From Saprospirales bacterium (GTDB lineage Bacteria > Bacteroidota > Bacteroidia > Chitinophagales > JADIYW01): a stretch of DNA of 28,450 nt. Location: the NCBI GenBank assembly GCA_016711605.1, contig JADJSS010000024.1, forward strand, positions 1-28,450, written 5' to 3'. Under the pieces are notes generated by a model. It was not told the DNA's origin. It was given only the letters and a program-made list of their open reading frames with translations, and made no database searches. This document shows, in pieces, positions 20,169 to 28,450 of the stretch. Position numbers and translations under genes: made by a program. Every line of letters starts with the position of its first letter. The first letter of the stretch is position 1.

Positions 20169-21571
20169 TCACCCACCTTTCATTGAAAGGTTTAGTAGTT
20201 TTGAAGTCCATTTGGATTCTATTCTAAAAAATATATAACTTATAGAAATCCAGAATTGAGAAAAATAGCAGAATCGCCAAAATACTTCTGTGCTCATATT
20301 AATTCCCTTCATCCAAATAACTACATTGAGTGGAATTAGAATTATCCAGAAAGGCAATAATCCAGGGAGCATTGCCAATAAGAAAGTATTTTCCTTTCCG
20401 TCCAATACTCGCTTCATTTTTTTTCTTCGAAATATGAAATAAATAAATACAAAGAAAGGGGCAAATCCTAATAAACCGAGAGTATCAAAAACTCTCGGTC
20501 CATTTAAATTTCCAAGTATCCAGAAAATCGAGTTAGTAGAAATATGTTCTTTAAGGGAAACTAATCCATTGACCGAAAAAAAGGGATTGTCCATTCCTAT
20601 TTGATTAAATAATCCAAAAGGGAAAAACAAAACCAAAGCCATTAGAATGATTGATTTCGTTTTATATCGATACAATCCATTTGTAATAGACAAAGACTTT
20701 ACAATAAAAATACTATAAGCAAGAATATAGACGAAAAGTAAAAAACCTGCTTCTTGTTTATGGTTATAATAAAGAATTGGTGTTAAAAAAAAACCCAACA
20801 AAGAAATATACATTATTTTCCAATAATGAAGAATAGTTGTTCTAAAATGAAAGGCTTTTCTAAACATTAAGGAAGAGATAAGCCATATAAAGGATAGGTT
20901 TATAGATGTAGGGGCTAATGAGTAATAGCTAATATAGCTAAATTGACTTGTTCCAAAAAATAGAAAAAGAATAAGAATTGAAAATAAAGTCCACTTAACA
21001 TTTAATCATAAAGCCTACTCGATACATAACAGGAAATAATCAAAAATAATACACAAACTAAATGAATAGTAAAAATTATATTTATTCGAGATGACCAAGT
21101 AATAGGATTTGAAAGAAAAAAAATTGTAGCAAATATTGATTTTGTAATAATCGCTCTATTCTCGATGTCAAAATTGTTAGCTCCTAAATAATCCCACATA
21201 AGACCAGAATGAAATATTGGATCAGATGGTGGTTGAAAAAAAGGACCCCGACTTATTGCAAATAAGCAGCATAATAAAATTAGGAAAATAATTGCGTAAA
21301 AATCCGTTGAATTTCTTATTTTTAGTTCCAGAAAAGCCAAATAAATAAAATAAAAAAATATAAATAAAATTGTTACGGTAATAAACAAAAAAGACATTGA
21401 ATTGGCGGAAGAATAAACCTGATTAGCCGGAAAAATACCAATTTTATGAAAGACTCTTAATAAAAAAAGTCCGTATAAAAATAGCGTAAAGGCAGGAATC
21501 AATCCGAGTATTAGGTGAATGTAGATTCGACCCTTCAACACCTTACTTGTGAAACTAAAAGAATTTTGCAT
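20169..21571 (-). CDS. Polytopic membrane protein of unknown function (one frame break)
   Basis: About 467 residues when the break near 20996 is bridged. A missing T in GATTAAATG would convert the stop into DLNVKWTLF and continue in the frame that runs to 20169. It has roughly ten hydrophobic segments and a polar loop, GPFFQPPSDPIFHSGLMWDY, at about residue 110. That loop with an acidic residue between membrane helices is reminiscent of GT-C type transferases, but I cannot place it in a family. Other options are a flippase-like or O-acetyl/EPS accessory membrane protein. The ATG at 21571 abuts the end of the WbuB-like gene. Its 3' end nearly touches the metallo-beta-lactamase-fold gene, suggesting a linked role. 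Confidence 0.6.
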
Positions 21572-22756
21572 TTATAGGTTTTTAATATTGTTTTGCATGC
21601 AGCAGAGACAGAGAATTTTTCTCTTAATAATTTCTTAGAATTAATTCCTTTTTCCTTGCGAACCTCGGAATCGAGTAAAGAGATTGCATTTTTAAGAAAA
21701 GAATCCTCATCACCAGATATCGACACAAAACCTGCATTAGCCTCTTCAATAACAGATTTCAAATCATTCCCTGTATTTACGCATCCCAATATTGGCATTC
21801 CCTGAACCATATATCCCAACACTTTTCCTGGAAAATTGTGAGTTGTGTGATTTTTATGCAAACTAAAGAGTCCAATATCAAATTCTGAAAGTAATTTTTT
21901 AAACTCTTCTTGTCCCACTGGCTCTAATAAATCCATGTTCTTGAGCGAATAATCTTTTATTCTTTGTTTTACCAGTTCCACTTCATCACCTACTCCTACT
22001 AGGACAAAATGAGCGTCAGGAAAGTTTAACAGGCTTTTAGCGAGTTTTAAAATATTCTCCATGTCTTGTGCATGACCAATATTGCCTCCGTAAAAAAAAA
22101 CGATTTTATTTTTCAATATTCATTTTTTTTCGATACGGATAATTCGCTGTAATCGCCGGTAAATCTGAAGCCCAATTGTATAGTAACTCTATTTTATAAT
22201 TCGATCCATGACTTTTTTGAAATTGTAAAATATTTGCTGGCGATTGAAGTCCTATTCTATCCGCCGAATTATAGTTTATCTTTTCAAAGATTCTAAAGTA
22301 TTTTGTGATAATTGATTTTTCTTTCAACATTCCATTATCAACAACCCACTGAGGGAAAAAATCTCTAAGAATGAGGAAACTCCGAGCCTTCCAAAGCTTT
22401 TTTAATTTTCTTACAAGAAGTCCCCAAAAAATGGAAGGAGAATAATAAATAATTAAATCTTGCTTTTCATTTAAAAAAAATTTCTTTAAATACCACCAGG
22501 CTTTTAAAGAGAGAAGACTCTCATTGATTGCTCTTTTTATTTTTCCTGTGTTTTTTATACTTCCTGATTTGAATCTTAAAATCCGAATTTCATCTAAATA
22601 TAATAACTCATAGAGCTCTTTAATCTCTGCTAAAGGAGTAATGACAGTAACCACATGTCCATCAGCTTTGAGTTCAATCGCCAATTCATACATCATTTTA
22701 GCGGCAACTTTAATACTTAGGGGAAGGTAATCGTCGACAATGATACAAATCTTCAA
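21572..22756 (-). CDS. wbuB: WbuB-like GT4 glycosyltransferase (frame broken)
   Basis: About 394 residues. The N-terminal domain begins MKICIIVDDYLPLSIKVAAK and includes YYSPSIFWGLLVRKL and LRDFFPQWVVDNGM, a strong WbuB signature. After a break at about 22112 (one A short in a run after NIEK) the C-terminal domain follows: FFYGGNIGHAQDMENIL, FVLVGVGDEVELV, GYMVQGMPILGCVNTGNDL. The raw frame ends at 21535. One more A near 21580 would end it at the TAA at 21572-21574, directly before the next ATG. WbuB enzymes are found next to FucNAc genes and are thought to transfer L-FucNAc to the lipid-linked glycan; the adjacent wbjBCD genes support that here. Confidence 0.85.
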
Positions 22757-22765
22757 TGATATTCC

Positions 22766-23899
22766 TTAGTATTTTTTCCAAACAGTGCGATTCACATAGT
22801 CTGTATAACTATGTATTATCCGCACAACTTTTTCGGAAACGTTAGGCATACTATAATCATAGACCTGTCGTAAAATCCTAGTTTCACCTGTTGGTTGATC
22901 TTTCAATATATCCATTGCCTGCATAACTCGATCCAATTCAAGACCAACCATCATTACACTTGCTTCTTCCATTCCTTCTGGTCTTTCATGAGCCTCTCGA
23001 ATATTAAGTGCAGGAAAATTTAAAATAGAGGATTCTTCATTGATTGTTCCACTATCTGAAATCGAAGTAAATGCATTAATTTGCAAAAAGTTATAATCAA
23101 AAAAACCCATAGGCTTCATTAAGCTAATATTTGTATGCAATTTGGATTCAGTAAGATTGATTTTTTTTTGCGTCCTTGGATGTGTAGAAACAATTAAAGG
23201 TAAATTATAAGTTTCCGCAAGCGTATTGAGGATTATAATTAAATTTTAAAATTTTTCTCAGAATCTATATTTTCTTCTCCGGTGAGCGCTCACAATGAAG
23301 TATTTCTTAGGACTTAAATTCAATTTTTCTAAAATGTTTGACATCAGAATTTTATCTTTATAAAAATTTAAAACTTCAAACATAGGACTTCCTGTTTTTA
23401 TTACAGTATCAGGATGAAGTCCTTCTCTGAGTAAGTATTCTCGCGCAATTGAACTATAGGTTAAATTTATATCCGCAGTATGATCAACAATTCTCCTATT
23501 TATTTCTTCTGGAACTCTTTGATCAAAACAACGATTTCCCGCTTCCATGTGGAAAATTGGAATTTTGCGCCTTTTTGCAGGAATCACGGAGAGGCAACTG
23601 TTTGTATCCCCTAATACTAAAACTGCATCGGGCGAGATTTCTCCAAGAACGGAATCGACAGAAATAATTAGCTTTGCCAAAAGTGTCAATTCCTCCGTTC
23701 ACTCCCGCAGAATTTAAAAAGAAGTCTGGCTTTCAATTTGTAAATCATCAAAGAAAACCTGATTCAATTCATAATCATAATTTTGACCAGTATGAATCAA
23801 AACATGCTCGCAATACTCATCTAGTTTTGCAAGAACTCTAGAAAGTCGAATTATTTCTGGTCTTGTTCCAACCACTGTTGCTACTTTTAATTTTTCCAT
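22766..23899 (-). CDS. wbjD: UDP-2-acetamido-2,6-dideoxy-L-talose 2-epimerase (four frame breaks)
   Basis: About 376 residues reassembled from three frames. It begins MEKLKVATVVGTRPEIIRLS with HTGQNYDYELN. The middle has LVLGDTNSCLSVIPAKRRKI, FHMEAGNRCFDQRVPEEINR and HTADINLTYSSIAREYLL. The end has SDSGTINEESSILNFPALNI, REAHERPEGMEEASVM and SMPNVSEKVVRIIHSYTDYV. These are near-identical to WbjD/FnlC/CapG, UDP-GlcNAc 2-epimerase-fold enzymes that form UDP-L-FucNAc. Breaks: lost A near 23735, extra G near 23682, extra base near 23280, lost A near 23255. The conservation between breaks argues for sequence error rather than decay. It follows wbjC with a near-overlap. Confidence 0.93.
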
Positions 23900-23900
23900 T

Positions 23901-25006
23901 TTATACCTTTTGCGAATAGGTGTCTGGTTTAGATCTATCAAAGATTTCATTTGCCCAGAGCATTACTACCATCTCATCAGTTCCAATATTTGAGATATCG
24001 TGAGTCCAACCAGGGATTGTTTCGACTATTTCAAATTTGTCTCCTGATGTTAGAATTTCATGTCTTTCATTCGTAAGTATATGCCGAAATTGAAATCTTG
24101 CTTTACCCTTTATAACAAGAAATTTTTCTGATTTCGAATGATGGTAGTGGCTACCTCTCGTTACCCCCGGATGAGCTGTAAAAAAGAAAATTGTCCGGAG
24201 TCTTTTGTTTTCAACATTTCAACAAAGACACCTCTCTCATCTTTATAACTAGGAACTCCATATACAAATGAATTGGGTTCGAGATAACTCATATAAGTAG
24301 AATATAAAGCACGGGTTAGCCCAGTTCCCACATTCTCTGTAATTAAATTCTTTCTAGAATCACGAAAGGAATAAAGAATCTCCGCCAATTCTTTTAAAGT
24401 TATTTTATACTTTGGATTAATTTCAACGAAAGTATTTTTACTTTCGACTCCTGAAAGCATATTCCAAAAATGCCCTACAACATCATCAATATAAACAAGC
24501 GTTATTTCTGTATTTGGATCATTGATTTGAATCGGGAGAGTGCGAGCGATATTATGGCAGAATGTCGCAACAACTGAATTGTAATTTGGTTTAGTCCATT
24601 TACCAAATACATTTGGCATTCGAAAGATATATACGGGAGTATCCACATCTCTAGAATATTTTAAAATCGCTTTTTCAGCATCCGATTTACTTTTTCCATA
24701 CTCATTTTCTAATTCTGCCTGAGTAGACGAAGAAAATAAAATCGGGATACGTCTATTCGAAGCCTTTGCTAAATTAACAATTTTTTCTGTCAGACCAGTA
24801 TTTATAGCGGCAAATTCTGATTTATCTTTTGGACGATTTACTCCGGCTAAATGAAATATAAAATCAGAATTTTGAATATGCCCTGCTAATTCTTCATCGG
24901 TTGATTCTTTACTATAGGAAAAAATTTCAATGTCTTTTTTTTCACTTAGAAAAGATATCAGATTCTTAGCAATAAATCCGTTTGCACCTGTTACTAAAAC
25001 TTTCAT
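23901..25006 (-). CDS. wbjC: UDP-2-acetamido-2,6-dideoxy-hexose 4-reductase with cupin domain (one frame break)
   Basis: About 368 residues. The N-terminal SDR domain has TGANGFIAKNL (6-16) and Y103/K107 in NEYGKSKSDAEK. RGVFVEMLKTKDSGQFSF starts the C-terminal cupin domain. The raw frame stops at 24161. One more T in the run at 24180 continues TAHPGVTRGSHYHHSKSEKF, then IPGWTHDISNIGTDEMVVML, to a TAA at 23901. HYHH and E are the metal-site residues. This is the WbjC/FnlB/CapF enzyme: it reduces the 4-keto sugar made by WbjB, and the cupin handles C3 epimerisation in CapF. It lies between wbjB and wbjD in pathway order. Confidence 0.93.
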
Positions 25007-25009
25007 AGT

Positions 25010-26044
25010 TTAATCTATAAATTCAACTTGCTTTCCCGCGAGCAAGTCTCTGATAAAATCTAATTTTAAAAGTAGATTTTTCATACCTTCCTTATCCAAT
25101 CTAGTTGTATTATGGGAATTATAATCTTCTGATTGAGAAATTTTCTTTTCCCCTACTTCAACAAACTTTCCATAATTCAAATCTCTCAAGTCTGGAGGAA
25201 TACGGTAATAATCCCCTTCGTCTACTACATTCGCCATTTCTTCTCTACTGAGTAATGTTTCGAAAAGTTTTTCTCCATGTCGTGTGCCAATGATATCTAT
25301 CTTATGATCTTTTTTATGGAATAAATCTAAAATAGATTTTGCTAAAGTTTCGATGGTGGCTGCAGGAGATTTTTGCACAAATATCTCTCCGTTTTTCCCA
25401 TTTTTGAATGCATAGAGTACTAGCTCAACTGCATCTTCTAAAGTCATCATGAATCTTGTCATGTTTGGATCTGTAATTGTAAATGGCTTTCCATCTTTTA
25501 GTTGGTCAATGAAAAGAGGAATGACAGAACCACGGGAAGCCATTACATTTCCGTAGCGAGTGCCACACACTACTAAATCAGTGTTTTCTAATCCTCTCGA
25601 TTTTGCGACCATTACCTTTTCCATCATAGCTTTTGAAATACCCATCGCGTTGATCGGATACACTGCCTTATCCGTGCTGGGGCAAACAATGCGTTTGACT
25701 CCACATTGAATTCCTGCTTCAATTACGTTTTCAGTCCCAAGGACGTTAGTTTTAACAGCTTCCATGGGATGAAATTCGCAAGAAGGAACTTGCTTTAAAG
25801 CAGCCGCATGAAATACAAAATCGACTCCCCGAAGCGCACTTCGTATAGAATCAATATCTCGAACATCACCGATGAAAAATTTTAATTTTGGATTATTGTA
25901 TTTCTTTCTAATATCGTCTTGCTTTTTTTCATCACGGCTAAATATACGAATCTCTTTGATATCACTTGCAAGAAATCGATTTAAAACAGCCTTTCCGAAA
26001 GATCCTGTTCCGCCGGTTATTAGTAATATTTTATTATTAAACAT
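25010..26044 (-). CDS. wbjB: UDP-GlcNAc 4,6-dehydratase/5-epimerase
   Basis: An intact 344-residue inverting dehydratase. It has the Rossmann motif GGTGSFG (11-17), HAAALKQVPSCEFHPMEAVK, PSTDKAVYPINAMG (122-135) and the MGISK form of the catalytic motif (134-138), plus RYGNVMASRGSVIPLF. These fit the WbjB/FnlA/CapE family, which converts UDP-GlcNAc to the 4-keto-6-deoxy intermediate with C5 inversion, the first step to UDP-L-FucNAc. The start is ATG 26044, with AGGAAATGAAAA upstream overlapping the end of the preceding gene. wbjC starts 3 bases after its stop. Confidence 0.95.
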   Translation of the reverse strand: MFNNKILLITGGTGSFGKAVLNRFLASDIKEIRIFSRDEKKQDDIRKKYNNPKLKFFIGDVRDIDSIRSALRGVDFVFHAAALKQVPSCEFHPMEAVKTNVLGTENVIEAGIQCGVKRIVCPSTDKAVYPINAMGISKAMMEKVMVAKSRGLENTDLVVCGTRYGNVMASRGSVIPLFIDQLKDGKPFTITDPNMTRFMMTLEDAVELVLYAFKNGKNGEIFVQKSPAATIETLAKSILDLFHKKDHKIDIIGTRHGEKLFETLLSREEMANVVDEGDYYRIPPDLRDLNYGKFVEVGEKKISQSEDYNSHNTTRLDKEGMKNLLLKLDFIRDLLAGKQVEFID

Positions 26045-26047
26045 TTT

Positions 26048-27188
26048 TCATTTCCTCCCTTTTTTTTGAATTACATCTTGTAAAAATTGAAATGTATCAT
26101 TTGCACATTTTTGCCAAGAATATGTTTTGATACTTGCATGAGATTTCTTCGCCATCTTTGTTCTTAATTCCTTTGAATCAATCAGTATCTGAATGGACGA
26201 TGAAATACTTTCTGAATCTTCTGGATTAAATATACACCATTATTTTCCAACACCTCGGGCATCGGACCAAAATCCGAAGAAGCGATTGGTAATCCAGCAA
26301 CCATTGATTCCATTAGAATAATAGGCATATTCTCGCAACTAGAGGCAAACACAAATAAATCGGCTTTGCTATACCAGTCCTTTAAATCTTTATGCTGAAT
26401 TTGACCTTGATAAAAAATTGGATAATTATTTAGAGACTCTAAAGATTGATTTAATTTTTTTAGAGCAGGCTTATAAGCCGGACCAATTAAGTCGAGCCTG
26501 AGATGAAACCCTTTATTATATAAATTTGCAACGGCTCTGCAAACATTCCATTGATGCTTGTACATATCAATCATAGATACATACAGAAGTCTAAATGGAT
26601 TTTCTTTAGTATAAAGAATAATGTCTTTCTGTAATTTTACATCCTTTTCGAAATCGAGATTTATTCCGTGAGGTATAATAGTATTTATCCCCGTAGTAGT
26701 TCCAATCAAATTTAATATACATTTCTTTGCATAATTCGTAAGAAAAATAACTCCATCAGCCTTTTTAAACGTCGATGACTGAACTATTCGCAATAAAATT
26801 AGACGTATTAACTGCCAAGAGAATCCATATCTTTTCATTTCCTTCCATTCAAACGGAAGCAGATTTTGGCTTAATGTAGCATAGGGTCTGAAATTTCCAG
26901 AATACGAGCTTCCGGGGATGAATAAAATATCACATGATAACTCAACAGCTCTTTTACTTAAAATAAATTTTTGCCAAAATACTCGATATGGAAGAGATTT
27001 ATTTAAGAAATTTTCTTCCCTCTTTTGTAACCAATTTCGATCGTCAATGCAATCTAATGTATATTTACCTCCCCAAATATAGACTTTTTCAAAACCATAC
27101 TAAATTGGGTTGGCAGCTTTAAGTAACTCAACTAAATGAGTTACTCCACCACCTCCGCGAATATTGATGCATCAATACCTAAAATCAT
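26048..27188 (-). CDS. GT4-family glycosyltransferase (two frame breaks, one in-frame TAG)
   Basis: About 380 residues. It starts MILGIDAS, then shifts near 27160 to IRGGGGVTHLVELLKAANP; one missing A in TCAATATT explains the shift. A TAG at 27100-27102 sits where Q or E would be expected (NPI-YGFEKVYIWGGKYT). The rest is open: SRAVELSCDILFIPG-like segment, IIPHGINLDF, RLLYVSMIDMYKHQWNVCRA, LIGPAYKPALKKL. The GT4 signature ENMPIILMESMVAGLPIASS contains the EX7E pair. A second break near 26230 (one T short) continues FNPEDSESISSSIQILIDSK to the TGA at 26048. The protein is a retaining transferase, probably cytoplasmic. Sugar specificity is unknown. Confidence 0.85.
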
Positions 27189-27214
27189 ACCAGTATTTTT
27201 TTTTCTATTAAGTT

Positions 27215-28364
27215 TTATTCTTCATTTCTTTTATCCGCTACCCAAATAGCAAGAAGCAATCCAGAATAAATAATTAACATATAGTGGTGCAGCAAATAAG
27301 TAGAGTAAAAAATAAAAATGCATCAATTTTTTTCGCAAAGAAGAAAACATTAAAATGAAAAGAAAAGTTAATCCTAATATGCCTCTCTCAATTAGGCAAT
27401 GAAAAAGCCTGCCGAAAAAGGAGGACCTCCGTATAAATTCTGAAATCCAACTCCATGTCCAAAAATAAATTCTCATCCGTTGCATTAGATAGAACTTTCA
27501 CTGCACTCTTTATACGAACTTCTCTATCAGCAAAAGAGGTAAAGTCAAGTATCTCTGTGCGTTACGAATGGACTCATACTCAATAGTAAAAATGAATACA
27601 ATCGAAAGGATAATAGAATAAAACAAAACTCTGAAAGGTAAATTAGAAAATGCTATTACGCTAATTGGAATAAGTGCTAAAAAAAGTAGTTGAAAAGTCA
27701 CTGCACCTGCAAGTAGATTTAGCATTACCCAAACTCTCTTGTAGGCAAACCTACCAGAATAACAGGCAAGAAGTAAATTCATTGTGAAAAAAAAACCTAT
27801 GTATTGAGGCTCAATAAAATATCCATAAACCCTTGTTAAAGTAAATGGACCGTAAATTTTATCGAGAGTTATTCCTAATAAATGAAATTTAAAATTGTTT
27901 GGACTTAAACTAAATAAAGACTCAATATGAAAGAAGTCTCTTTCGAGTGGAAAAAATTGATTTAAGGTAAACAAAATAATTGCAGCAATGGAAACAAAAT
28001 AACCAATTTGAATCCACATCTTGAAAAATATTTTTCGATATAATTCATTTGCTTTTAACGCTCTGAAGAGTAAAAAAAAAATTAGAATAATGGAAAGATA
28101 AGATAACACATTGTTAATCTTACTTTTCCAAAAAAACTCTATTATAAAATTCAAGAACACAAAGAATAAAATAAGTAAATCAGTCTTCTCAATTTTAGAA
28201 CTCCCTAATATAAGAAAAGCCATACTCAATATTCCTAAGATTCCGCGTGCAGTAGGCGTTGCAAACGCTAGAGTCTCAAATAACATTGGCGAGCTAATTA
28301 AAGACAATGCCAATACGAGCAATAATGAAATTGATTGTTAAAATTCTAAAAAATGCTCTGACAT
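27215..28364 (-). CDS. O-antigen polymerase/ligase-like membrane protein (several frame breaks)
   Basis: About 380 residues, roughly ten hydrophobic helices. The first 270 residues are open. Then breaks occur near 27545, 27460, 27405 and 27250, with coding resuming each time: VRIKSAVKVLSNATDENL, FGHGVGFQNLYGG, LIERGILGLTFLF, and the end LAIWVADKRNEE with a TAA at 27215-27217. A GxGxGF segment before an IERGILGL helix is typical of Wzy polymerases and WaaL ligases. The T run at 27460 is one short. The likely start is the ATG at 28364, three bases after the stop of the previous gene, with another break shortly after; otherwise TTG at 28322. Given an ABC exporter here, a ligase is as plausible as a polymerase. 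Confidence 0.75.
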
Positions 28365-28366
28365 TT

Positions 28367-28450
28367 CTAACTCTTGATTAACCTCAAAACTTCTTTTGCA
28401 CGGGAATCAAAACTATGCTCACTTAATACTTTTTTCATTCCAGCTTGAAT
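28367..28450 (-). CDS. Glycosyltransferase C-terminus (runs off window)
   Basis: The last 27 codons of a gene entering from the right: AGMKKVLSEHSFDSRAKEV and a few more residues to a TAG at 28367-28369. The pattern KKVLSEHSF--RAKEVL resembles the end of GT4 or CgeB-type glycosyltransferases. The next ATG follows three bases later. Little more can be said from this fragment. Confidence 0.55.
   Translation of the reverse strand: MQAGMKKVLSEHSFDSRAKEVLRLIKS

Noticed and set aside
2802..27102. Reassigned stop codon or selenocysteine/pyrrolysine use
   Set aside because: TAA, TAG and TGA all occur in frame, and all three also serve as normal gene ends in this window. No recoding element is evident.
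121..28364. Phase variation by slipped-strand mispairing as the cause of the frame breaks
   Set aside because: The runs involved are short (about 3-9 A or T), are not the long G or C tracts typical of phase-variable loci, and some breaks are outside any run. They are also spread over housekeeping-like sugar genes.
1..28450. CRISPR array, tRNA, rRNA or phage genes
   Set aside because: I saw no regularly spaced repeats, no cloverleaf-like or rRNA-like sequence and no phage structural genes.

Overview
The window is part of a large surface-polysaccharide (O-antigen/LPS-type) biosynthesis locus. It is AT-rich, and every convincing gene is on the minus strand, so transcription runs from high to low coordinates as what looks like one long operon with short gaps and ATGA or TTG/GTG overlaps. 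The gene content resembles rfb loci of Leptospira-like spirochaetes: CDP-glucose dehydratase genes, very long multi-module GT2 proteins, an RgpF-type protein and an IS5-family element. That placement is an inference from gene content; there is no rRNA or tRNA in the window to confirm it.

Layout in transcription order, right to left. At 28450-26048: the 3' end of a glycosyltransferase, an O-antigen polymerase/ligase-like membrane protein and a GT4 glycosyltransferase. At 26044-21572: a UDP-N-acetyl-L-fucosamine module (wbjB, wbjC, wbjD) and a WbuB-like transferase. At 21571-17459: a polytopic membrane protein, a membrane-anchored ComEC-like metallo-beta-lactamase-fold protein and an initiating polyprenyl-phosphate sugar phosphotransferase. 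At 17454-15310: an ABC exporter, Wzm and Wzt, the latter with a C-terminal extension. At 15326-12452: a methyltransferase followed by a kinase-like protein, which I read as a possible split WbdD-like chain-termination unit. At 12403-2568: giant modular glycosyltransferases, two small remnant genes and one glycosyltransferase gene interrupted by an intact IS5-family element at 3715-4911. At 2507-1: a CDP-6-deoxyhexose module (rfbF, rfbG, an RfbC-like epimerase and the start of a C-methyltransferase).

How they could work together: the phosphotransferase starts the glycan on undecaprenyl phosphate. The glycosyltransferases extend it using UDP-L-FucNAc and a CDP-linked, probably C-methylated deoxysugar. 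The methyltransferase/kinase pair may cap the non-reducing end. Wzm/Wzt exports the capped chain, with the Wzt C-terminal domain reading the cap.

Main caveat: at least two dozen single-base frame breaks and four in-frame stops interrupt otherwise well-conserved genes. Many frame breaks sit in short A or T runs, and coding resumes at once in another frame. This pattern fits sequencing or consensus indels better than biological decay for most genes. The IS-interrupted gene at 2568-5133 is the clear exception. I therefore give reconstructed gene extents across frame breaks and say where they lie. Only rfbF, wbjB, wzt, the kinase gene, the metallo-beta-lactamase-fold gene and the transposase read through in one frame.
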